NCBI GenBank assembly: GCA_900770585.1
Contig: CAAGKW010000240.1
Location: forward strand, 1 to 8,168
Length of the DNA: 8,168 nt
Reading direction: 5' to 3'
Source of the DNA: an uncultured Alistipes sp.
Lineage (GTDB): Bacteria > Bacteroidota > Bacteroidia > Bacteroidales > Rikenellaceae
The number at the start of each line of letters is the position of its first letter. Within the stretch, counting starts at the first letter, position 1. The translations under genes and the position numbers were made by a program. This document shows positions 1 to 6,173 of the stretch, piece after piece. The notes under the pieces were generated by a model that was given only the letters and a program-made list of their open reading frames with translations, searched no databases and was not told where the DNA came from.

Positions 1-1
1 C

Positions 2-487
2 GTAACCGCATTCTCGAATCTGATTATGTCACTGTTGCGTAAGGGTATTCCCTCGCGTATCCGCATTATCGTGCAGTTGGTTGTTATCGCTGCGCTGGTA
101 ATCTTGGTTGACCAGGTATTGAAGGCATTTGTTTACGACGTGTCGAAGCAGTTGTCGGTTTACGTAGGTCTGATCATCACCAACTGTATCATTATGGGTC
201 GTGTCGAGGCCTTCGCATTGGGTAACAAGCCTTGGGCTTCGTTCCTCGATGGTATCGGCAACGGTCTTGGTTACGGTGCTATTCTGGTATTGGTAGCAAT
301 CTTCCGCGAGTTCTTTGGCTCGGGTTCGTTGTTTGGTTTCCAGATTATCCCCGACAGCTGGTATGTAGCCAATGGTGGTTTCTATGCAAACAATGGTCTG
401 ATGCTCTTCCCGCCTATGGCTCTGGTCTTGGTAGGTTGTATCATCTGGGCTCACCGCTCTTTCAATAAGGACTTACAGGAAAAATAA
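2..487 (+). CDS. nqrD: NqrD, Na+-translocating NADH:quinone oxidoreductase subunit D (5' partial)
   Basis: This is a membrane subunit of the Na+-pumping NADH:quinone oxidoreductase; with NqrE it forms the inverted-topology pair that holds an intramembrane iron centre. The reading frame is open from base 2 to a TAA at 485-487, giving 161 visible residues. Family members run to about 210, so roughly 50 N-terminal residues lie outside the window. The ATG at 26 is internal: the eight codons before it (VTAFSNLI) read straight into the family sequence. Diagnostic segments are [12 protein letters not shown], then [11 protein letters not shown] containing the conserved cysteine (codon 185-187, the likely iron ligand), [10 protein letters not shown], and [11 protein letters not shown]. 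Several hydrophobic membrane segments are visible. The nqrE start follows 13 nt after the stop, so the two are co-transcribed. Family identity is very secure. Confidence 0.97.
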   Translation, partial: VTAFSNLIMSLLRKGIPSRIRIIVQLVVIAALVILVDQVLKAFVYDVSKQLSVYVGLIITNCIIMGRVEAFALGNKPWASFLDGIGNGLGYGAILVLVAIFREFFGSGSLFGFQIIPDSWYVANGGFYANNGLMLFPPMALVLVGCIIWAHRSFNKDLQEK

Positions 488-494
488 GAGGAGG
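488..494 (+). promoter_or_regulatory. Strong Shine-Dalgarno site of nqrE
   Basis: GAGGAGG starts immediately after the nqrD stop codon and sits 6 nt before the nqrE ATG. It is a near-perfect anti-SD match, stronger than at any other start in this window; addA, addB and the GIN gene show none. It fixes the nqrE start and suggests efficient translation of this subunit. Confidence 0.8.
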
Positions 495-500
495 TAGAAT

Positions 501-1109
501 ATGGAAACATTGAATCTTTTCATTAAGTCGATCTTTATCGACAATATGGTCTTCGCTTTCTTCTTCGGTATGTGCTCGTACATCGCCGTTTCGAAGAGCG
601 TAAAGACTGCACTCGGTCTGGGTGCTGCCGTTACCTTCGTGATGGTAATGACCGTACCCCTGAACTACCTCTTGAATGAGTACGTACTGAAAGCTGATGC
701 GCTGGTTGCAGGTGTTGACCTGAGCTTCCTTTCGTTCATCATCTTCATCGCTGTGATCGCATCGTTCGTACAGTTGGTTGAGATGATCGTCGAGAAGTTC
801 TCGCCCACACTCTACAATCAGTTGGGTATCTTCCTGCCGCTGATCGCTGTGAACTGCGCAATTATGGGTGGTTCGCTGTTTATGCAGCAGAAGGTTGCTG
901 CTGCCGAGATCACCTCGTGCTGGCAGTCGATCGTCTACGGTTTGGGTTCGGGTCTCGGTTGGTGGTTGGCTATCGTTATGATGGCTGCTATCCGCGAGAA
1001 GACCACCTACTCGAACATACCCAAGGCACTGAAAGGTCCCGGTATCGCATTCATCATTACCGGTCTGATGGGTATCGCATTTATGATATTCTCGGGTATT
1101 CAGTTCTAA
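501..1109 (+). CDS. nqrE: NqrE, Na+-translocating NADH:quinone oxidoreductase subunit E
   Basis: This is an integral membrane subunit, 202 residues, matching the family's usual length. It pairs with NqrD in the inner membrane and carries cysteines that help bind the iron centre passing electrons from NqrF toward NqrC/NqrB. The N-terminus (FIKSIFIDNM, then GMCSYIAVSKSVKTALGLG) is typical, with Cys25 in the first membrane segment. The second conserved cysteine, Cys119, lies in GIFLPLIAVNCAIMGGSLF. YGLGSGLGWWLAIV and AAIREK follow, and the protein ends FSGIQF, like other NqrE proteins. About six hydrophobic segments are apparent. Cys140, in a periplasmic or loop stretch before the fifth segment, is extra compared with the Vibrio protein as I recall it. 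The start is fixed by the GAGGAGG site 6 nt upstream. nqrF begins 24 nt after the stop. Confidence 0.98.
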   Translation: METLNLFIKSIFIDNMVFAFFFGMCSYIAVSKSVKTALGLGAAVTFVMVMTVPLNYLLNEYVLKADALVAGVDLSFLSFIIFIAVIASFVQLVEMIVEKFSPTLYNQLGIFLPLIAVNCAIMGGSLFMQQKVAAAEITSCWQSIVYGLGSGLGWWLAIVMMAAIREKTTYSNIPKALKGPGIAFIITGLMGIAFMIFSGIQF

Positions 1110-1133
1110 CCTTTTAAAGAGAGAAGTAACAAG

Positions 1134-2396
1134 ATGACTACAACAATTATAGTTGCAATCGTTGCCTTTCTGGTAGTAACGCTGCTTTTGGTAGCCCTGC
1201 TGCTCGTAGCCAAGGCAAAATTGACATCGTCAGGCGATGTCACGATTGATATCAACGATGGCGAGAAGGTTCTGACCACAGCAAGTGGTTCGACCCTGCT
1301 GGCAACGCTCGCCAACAACAACATCTTCCTGCCGTCGGCTTGCGGTGGTGGTGGCTCGTGCGGTATGTGTAAGTGCCAGGTTATCGAGGGTGGCGGCGAT
1401 ATTCTGCCTACCGAGACCGGTTTCATTACCCGCAAGATGCAGAAAGACCACTGGCGTCTGGGCTGCCAGGTGAAGGTGAAGAACGATCTGAAAATTAAGG
1501 TACCCGAATCGGTACTCGGCGTGAAGAAGTGGGATTGCGAGGTTGTTTCGAACCGCAACATCTCGACCTTCATCAAGGAGTTCGTAGTGAAGCTGCCTGA
1601 GGGTGAGAACCTGAAATTCCGCAGCGGTGGTTACATTCAGATCGACATTCCGAAGTATGACGAGATCAAGTTCTCGGATATGGTGATTGACGAGCAGTTC
1701 CGTGGCGACTGGGATAAGTTCGATATGTGGAGCTTGGTAACCAAGAACCCCGAACCTACCTTCCGCGCATACTCGATGGCTAACCACCCTGCTGAGGGTA
1801 ACATCATTATGTTGAACATTCGTATCGCAACTCCTCCCTTCGACCGCGTTAATGGTGGCTTTATGAAGGTTAATCCGGGTATCTGCTCGTCGTACGTGTT
1901 CTCGCGTAAGGCTGGCGATAAGGTGACCATTTCGGGTCCCTACGGTGAGTTCTTCTTGCCCGACAACCTGCCCGATACTCAGGAGTTGATCTTTATCGGT
2001 GGTGGTGCTGGTATGGCTCCTATGCGTAGCCACATTATGCACTTGTTCAAGACCGAGAAGACCAAGCGTCCCGTATCGTTCTGGTATGGTGCTCGTGCAT
2101 TGAAGGAGGCTCCCTATATGGAGGACTTCCGCGGTATCGAGAAGGACTTCCCCAACTTCAAGTTCAACTTGGCTTTGGACCGTCCCGATCCCGAAGCTGA
2201 TGCAGCAGGCGAGAAGTACACCGCAGGTTTCGTTCACAACGTACTGTTCGAGAACTACTTGAAGAACCACGAGGAGCCCGAAAGCTGCCTCTATCTGATG
2301 TGTGGTCCTCCGATGATGGTTGCATCGGTTGAGAAGATGCTCGACAGCCTGGGTGTTCCCAAGGAGAATATCCTCTACGACAACTTCGGTGCATAA
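1134..2396 (+). CDS. nqrF: NqrF, NADH-oxidising subunit of the Na+-translocating NADH:quinone oxidoreductase
   Basis: NqrF oxidises NADH on the cytoplasmic side and feeds single electrons via FAD and a [2Fe-2S] cluster into the membrane part of the pump. The protein has 420 residues, close to the usual 405-425. One N-terminal membrane anchor spans about residues 4-27. A ferredoxin-type domain (about 35-128) has cluster cysteines Cys70, Cys76, Cys79 and Cys111, numbered as in the Vibrio protein. The FAD-binding motif RAYSMAN is at 211-217. The NADH-binding part has GGGAGMAPMRSH (289-300) and MCGPPMM (389-395). The C-terminus is ENILYDNFGA. Cys81 lies two residues after Cys79 (CGMCKC) and is an additional thiol beside the cluster. 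A purine-rich stretch (AAGAGAGAAG, 1117-1126) is a moderate ribosome-binding site. It is the last operon gene, followed by a hairpin terminator. Confidence 0.98.
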   Translation: MTTTIIVAIVAFLVVTLLLVALLLVAKAKLTSSGDVTIDINDGEKVLTTASGSTLLATLANNNIFLPSACGGGGSCGMCKCQVIEGGGDILPTETGFITRKMQKDHWRLGCQVKVKNDLKIKVPESVLGVKKWDCEVVSNRNISTFIKEFVVKLPEGENLKFRSGGYIQIDIPKYDEIKFSDMVIDEQFRGDWDKFDMWSLVTKNPEPTFRAYSMANHPAEGNIIMLNIRIATPPFDRVNGGFMKVNPGICSSYVFSRKAGDKVTISGPYGEFFLPDNLPDTQELIFIGGGAGMAPMRSHIMHLFKTEKTKRPVSFWYGARALKEAPYMEDFRGIEKDFPNFKFNLALDRPDPEADAAGEKYTAGFVHNVLFENYLKNHEEPESCLYLMCGPPMMVASVEKMLDSLGVPKENILYDNFGA

Positions 2397-2419
2397 GACC
2401 GATAGTTATACGCAATTGA

Positions 2420-2452
2420 AAAACCCCGTTCTTCGGAACGGGGTTTTCTTTT
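2420..2452. terminator. Bidirectional intrinsic terminator between nqrF and addB
   Basis: A perfect 12-bp stem pairs 2420-2431 (AAAACCCCGTTC) with 2436-2447 (GAACGGGGTTTT). It is capped by a UUCG loop closed by a C-G pair, the very stable tetraloop form. On the + strand a T-rich tail (TTTTCTTTT) follows, giving a terminator 23 nt after the nqrF stop. On the - strand the hairpin is followed by TTTTTC, so it can also terminate the addB transcript, whose stop lies about 18 nt upstream of the hairpin. One hairpin thus serves two convergent genes. Confidence 0.93.
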
Positions 2453-2469
2453 GGTTAACGGGTAGCACC

Positions 2470-5355
2470 CTATCGTCGGCAGATATCTGCGTAGTCGCAA
2501 TAGGTACAAGTATCGAGATCGTCGCACTGAGTGAAGGGAGTATCGAGGTCGAATATCTCGCCAAGCGTTTCGGCAAGGTGACGCTCGAACTCCTGGGCGT
2601 ATTCGGCATAACTTTCGATCGCACGGCGTGACTTATTGCGACCCTCACTCACCACCTCAACAAGCTTAGGCGAGTAATCATCACGACCCAAATCGCGCAC
2701 ATAATAGAGCGCAGGCACAACCGCACGATGTTCGCTGTGTGAGATCATCATCGAATAGAGCAGCGTCTGGATCGTATTCGATTGGCGTTGCTTACCTTTG
2801 CCTTTGAACAGGCTCTCAATGCCGTCAAATTCGAGGTGCGGTGCTCCCGTTTTGTAATCGACCACGCGCACCATACCCGAATCCATCACGTCGATACGGT
2901 CAGCCGTACCCTTGAACACAACCTGCAACTCTCGTTCGCCCACGTCGAAACGGAACGGAGTTGCGACCTCGTGCTCTGTACTCTCGACACGGAAATCAGC
3001 GTGCGCAGCATCGTAGGTCAAAATTCCTGCACGAATATAGCGACAAATTATATCTCGCACGAGCAGAATATTACCACCGTAATCATCAACCGAAGCGCGC
3101 TCGCGGTGCAGATAATTCTCGTTGATCGCTCGGTCTACCGCAGCAGAAATCTGCTCGTCGGTTATTGCCTCAATCGCCTTAGCAGTCGATGTGGCCGTTT
3201 GCAATGGCTCATAGAGCGTACGCATTGCCTCGTGCAAAATCGTACCGAACATCGGAGCGTCGATCTCCTCCGAGATCTCCTCCTCACTTCGAATTCGAGC
3301 CACCGATGCGAAATAGAATCGCATTGGGCAGGCTATGTAGCGATAGAGAGCCGTCGGTGATAGCGACGCATTAGGATCGGTCAGGAATCGTTCGAGTTTC
3401 TTGCGTACATCGCCTTGCTTTGCAATCGAGAACGAGGAACTCTTTCCGAGATTGATATCGACACCAAAGTCAACCTTATGGATTTTCAGTCCCGACTCGT
3501 AGTCAAGTTGGCGAATATAGCGACTCGCCTCGCCACTACTCTTCTCGTCGCTCTGCGAACAATATACCATATATATATTACGCGCGCGTTGGATCAGTCG
3601 GTAGAAATAGTAGGCATAGACACCTTCGTGGTGCTCGGGCGTAGGCAAACCGTAGGCTGCTCGCAAGCCGTAGGGAATGAACGACGAGGCCGCGGTGCGA
3701 TTGCCCGGGAAGTTATCGTCGTTCATCGAGAGCACGATGACATTATCGAAATCGAGATTACGTGTTTCGAGGATACCCATAATCTGCACGCCGTGCAGTG
3801 GCTCGCCCTCGAACGGGATACGCACCGTCTGCAAATGGCGACGCAACAACGATGTATAGATCGGCAATGTAATATCCACAGCGCATTGATTGAGCGAATT
3901 GCGTAGCTGCATTATGTTTTCAGCCACCACTGATAGATATTGAGCCTCACGGCGCAGAGCATCATCAGTCATCGTTGCCGAACGCGACGCCTCAGCTATC
4001 ATCTCCAACAGATAGTCCGACATCTGTTGCCACTCGGCCACAGGGCTGAAAAGTCGCGCAAGCAGATCGGTTCGCGCCAACTCCTCACGCGGCACATATA
4101 CACGCTGATTATCAACTATTTCGCGCGAGAGCGATCTACCCTCTTCACCCAATACATTGCTCAAATATGGGTGCGACAACAATCCCAGCACATCACTATG
4201 ATAGAACCAGAGATTCGCACTACTCTCACGACGGCGATTCTGCAACTCGATGAGTCGCTCCACAAGCGAATAAGCTACCGTTTGGCGCACCGGAAAACCC
4301 ATCGTTACGTTCAGTTCAACACCTTCGGGCATCGAATAGAGCAACGGCTGCAACAGATTCTCGTCGGTCAGTACAATCGCTGTGCGTTTATCCATCGGCA
4401 CACCCTCAGCCATCATCTGGTGCAACAGACGATTGACATATTTACATTGCAGCACGTTCGAAGCCGTTGCCACCGAAGTGAGCTGCTTGTTACGTACCGC
4501 AAAATTATCGATTTGTGATGAGAAGGTCGCACTCTGCGGATAGCGCACCAGATTCTCGCGCAAGAACAGACCTGCCTCCTGACGTTCATCGAGATAGTAG
4601 CGATCGTAGTCCCAATAGAAATCGGTCGTGCGATTCACTGCCAAATAGTCAAATAGTCGTTTCTCGCACTTTGTGAGAGCGTTGAAACCCGCCACGACAT
4701 AGCTCGCACCGCCATCCTCCAACTCGAAGTCGGCAGCCTCGATACGTGCCACAGCCTCGCGCTGGATCATACCTCCATAGCCGATACCCAACTCGCGCAG
4801 ACGCTCACGAAAGCGATGATAGACAGGGCATAGCGTTTGCCAAACCTTCAAGAATCGCTGCTTGTGCACCGAGGGGTCCTTGTCATCATTGAGCACACTC
4901 CAAAAGCGCGTGATCACCTCCCACTGTCGCTCGGTGATGTAGCTCAGATCTGACTCGATCTGTTTCAAATCCGAGATATTGGCAAACAACACATCGGCGT
5001 CGATCATATATTTATCAATCGCGTCGAAATCGTTGAGCAACATCTCGCCCCAGAAGTAGAATTTATCGAATTTCTCGTCCGTGTGAAATTCGCGATAGAC
5101 GTTATATAGTTCGGTGATCAGTCGCACTCGCTCACCGTGTTCGATACCCGAGATTGAGGTCATCAGTCGGTCAATCGACTCGAACTGCGGTTGCCACATC
5201 GGGGCGTCAGACAAACGAGAAAGCGCATCGGTAAAGAACAATTGAGCACGACGGCTGGGGAATAAGATCCTCAGCCGCGACACATCACGCCCATAGCGCG
5301 AATAGAGGTCCTCGGCGACCTCCTCGACAAAAGTAACTATCTGTCGATCAACCAT
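2470..5355 (-). CDS. addB: AddB-like helicase/nuclease subunit with C-terminal PD-(D/E)XK domain
   Basis: 961 residues, similar to Bacteroidota AddB-like proteins. AddB partners AddA in processing double-strand DNA ends for recombination. The N-terminal two thirds look like a UvrD-type helicase fold that has lost ATPase function: where a P-loop would be expected there is only RILFPSRRAQLFF (29-41). Residues 521-550 (HGVQIMGILETRNLDFDNVI, then LSMNDDNFPG) match the helicase-like segment shared by AddB/RexB proteins. The RecB-type nuclease occupies about 664-960, with GTILHEAM (His708), GTADRID (Asp819), VVDYKTG (Asp833, Lys835) and QTLLY (Gln863, Tyr867), so all catalytic residues are present. 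Cys676 (YIACPMRFYF) plus Cys950, Cys953 and Cys959 (CTYCDYADIC) match AddB's [4Fe-4S] ligands; Cys944 is extra. The start lies 18 nt after the upstream GIN gene, so an operon is likely. No clear Shine-Dalgarno is visible. The nuclease is certain; the AddB assignment is strong. Confidence 0.9.
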   Translation of the reverse strand: MVDRQIVTFVEEVAEDLYSRYGRDVSRLRILFPSRRAQLFFTDALSRLSDAPMWQPQFESIDRLMTSISGIEHGERVRLITELYNVYREFHTDEKFDKFYFWGEMLLNDFDAIDKYMIDADVLFANISDLKQIESDLSYITERQWEVITRFWSVLNDDKDPSVHKQRFLKVWQTLCPVYHRFRERLRELGIGYGGMIQREAVARIEAADFELEDGGASYVVAGFNALTKCEKRLFDYLAVNRTTDFYWDYDRYYLDERQEAGLFLRENLVRYPQSATFSSQIDNFAVRNKQLTSVATASNVLQCKYVNRLLHQMMAEGVPMDKRTAIVLTDENLLQPLLYSMPEGVELNVTMGFPVRQTVAYSLVERLIELQNRRRESSANLWFYHSDVLGLLSHPYLSNVLGEEGRSLSREIVDNQRVYVPREELARTDLLARLFSPVAEWQQMSDYLLEMIAEASRSATMTDDALRREAQYLSVVAENIMQLRNSLNQCAVDITLPIYTSLLRRHLQTVRIPFEGEPLHGVQIMGILETRNLDFDNVIVLSMNDDNFPGNRTAASSFIPYGLRAAYGLPTPEHHEGVYAYYFYRLIQRARNIYMVYCSQSDEKSSGEASRYIRQLDYESGLKIHKVDFGVDINLGKSSSFSIAKQGDVRKKLERFLTDPNASLSPTALYRYIACPMRFYFASVARIRSEEEISEEIDAPMFGTILHEAMRTLYEPLQTATSTAKAIEAITDEQISAAVDRAINENYLHRERASVDDYGGNILLVRDIICRYIRAGILTYDAAHADFRVESTEHEVATPFRFDVGERELQVVFKGTADRIDVMDSGMVRVVDYKTGAPHLEFDGIESLFKGKGKQRQSNTIQTLLYSMMISHSEHRAVVPALYYVRDLGRDDYSPKLVEVVSEGRNKSRRAIESYAEYAQEFERHLAETLGEIFDLDTPFTQCDDLDTCTYCDYADICRR

Positions 5356-5373
5356 TGACGACGTTGATATAGG

Positions 5374-6072
5374 TTATTCGATACTATTGATCGAGCTGCC
5401 GAGCAACTTCGAATTGGCACGCAGGATCGACGGGTTGCCTCGATAGAATACCGTACCACCCAAATTGGCCGTTGCTGCCAGACGCTCAGTGCAGAACAAC
5501 GAGATCTCACCTCGCTGAGCCGCCTGCACCTCTGCCGACATAGTCTCCAACTCGCGCAAATCGAGCTTTGCAACCGTCGCATCAGCAATCAGATAGCGCG
5601 CACGACCGTCGATATCAATTGTCGACTGCCCCGAAGCCTTGATCATCAAATCCTGAGTATCGATCTCAGCCTTGAAGAAACCGTTGTTCGACACCTTAAC
5701 ATCGAATATCGGAGCCTCGATCGTCCCTTTGACCTCGACATCGCTACCCGAAACCTCGATTGCATCGACAGCCACAAAGTGGATCTCAATCTCGGTGCGG
5801 GTCAAGCGTTTGCGGTTATTTGATTCGCGCACTGACAGTTCGCCCTTATTATTGATCGTATATTTCAGTTTACTCAATTCGCGGTCTTCGGCCTTGACAA
5901 TCATCATCGGCTGACCACCCTCCTCAATCGGCACGAGTGTCACCTTCATATCACCCGTGAGCGATATCGACGAGAATGTACCGAGCCATTCGCGACGTCC
6001 ATCATTCTGAGCCTGTGCACAATAGGCCATCAAAAGCGTGGCCATCAAAAGCATAATCTTTTTCATAGTCAT
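5374..6072 (-). CDS. Exported GIN-domain (DUF2807) protein
   Basis: A 232-residue predicted secreted or periplasmic protein. The N-terminus MTMKKIMLLMATLLMAYCAQ has a basic start, a hydrophobic core and an AQA site at 19-21, giving a signal-peptidase I signal. Cys18 lies nearby, but the preceding residues (MAY) are a poor lipobox, so a lipoprotein is less likely. The mature part is built of short repeating beta strands rich in Val, Ile, Asp and Gly (IEVSGSDVEVKG, IKASGQSTIDIDG). It ends with YRGNPS and LLGSSINSIE, the usual close of GIN/DUF2807 'putative autotransporter adhesin head' domains, which form a right-handed beta-helix-like fold. The molecular function of the family is not established. 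Two start codons (6072 and 6066, MTMKK) are possible; the choice changes only two residues. It precedes addB by 18 nt on the same strand and is likely co-transcribed, without an obvious functional link. Confidence 0.88.
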   Translation of the reverse strand: MTMKKIMLLMATLLMAYCAQAQNDGRREWLGTFSSISLTGDMKVTLVPIEEGGQPMMIVKAEDRELSKLKYTINNKGELSVRESNNRKRLTRTEIEIHFVAVDAIEVSGSDVEVKGTIEAPIFDVKVSNNGFFKAEIDTQDLMIKASGQSTIDIDGRARYLIADATVAKLDLRELETMSAEVQAAQRGEISLFCTERLAATANLGGTVFYRGNPSILRANSKLLGSSINSIE

Positions 6073-6173
6073 ACAAGTTTGTCATCAAAAACATAGGCAA
6101 GTTACAAACTTTTTTGCGAAAATGCGTCACAACCAAAAGAAAATTGTTATCTTCGATAAATTTTTCACGACAA
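6073..6173. promoter_or_regulatory. Divergent promoter region between the GIN/addB unit and addA
   Basis: This 101-nt AT-rich spacer separates two divergent starts and should hold both promoters. Toward addA (+), TATCTTCG (6148-6155) and TAAATTTT (6157-6164) each match 7 of 8 positions of the Bacteroidetes -7 box TAnnTTTG. Toward the GIN gene (-), TATGTTTT (read from 6095 to 6088) also matches 7 of 8. No convincing TTTG -33 box at the usual 19-21 nt spacing was found for any, so the region call is secure but the individual boxes are weak. No Shine-Dalgarno precedes either gene. Confidence 0.45.
6075..6111. repeat. 8-bp inverted repeat in the addA/GIN spacer
   Basis: AAGTTTGT (6075-6082) and ACAAACTT (6104-6111) are perfect reverse complements separated by 21 nt. 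One arm ends two bases before the GIN-gene ATG at 6072. It could be a dyad operator or, in the - strand transcript, a long-looped stem beside the start codon. The stem is AT-rich and could be chance in this background. Confidence 0.4.

Noticed and set aside
29..454. Antisense open frame of 141 codons opposite nqrD
   Set aside because: A shadow of the conserved nqrD coding frame, with a low-complexity polar translation and no start context.
26..487. ATG at 26 as the nqrD start
   Set aside because: The codons upstream are in frame, free of stops and match NqrD, so the gene enters from outside the window.
1230..2270. Long open frame of 346 codons on the - strand across nqrF
   Set aside because: It lies wholly antisense to a certain nqrF gene, its translation resembles no family and lacks a domain pattern. 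It stays open because of the biased codon use of nqrF.
3567..3588. AT-repeat followed by CG-repeat (ATATATATAT then CGCGCGCG)
   Set aside because: It lies inside addB and encodes the conserved-looking RARNIYMVYCS segment, so coding explains it; too short for a microsatellite.
2782..4518. Three + strand open frames (2782-3360, 3415-3906, 3940-4518) antisense to addB
   Set aside because: addB is confirmed by nuclease and cysteine motifs across this stretch. The antisense products are rich in His, Arg, Thr and Ser without recognisable motifs.
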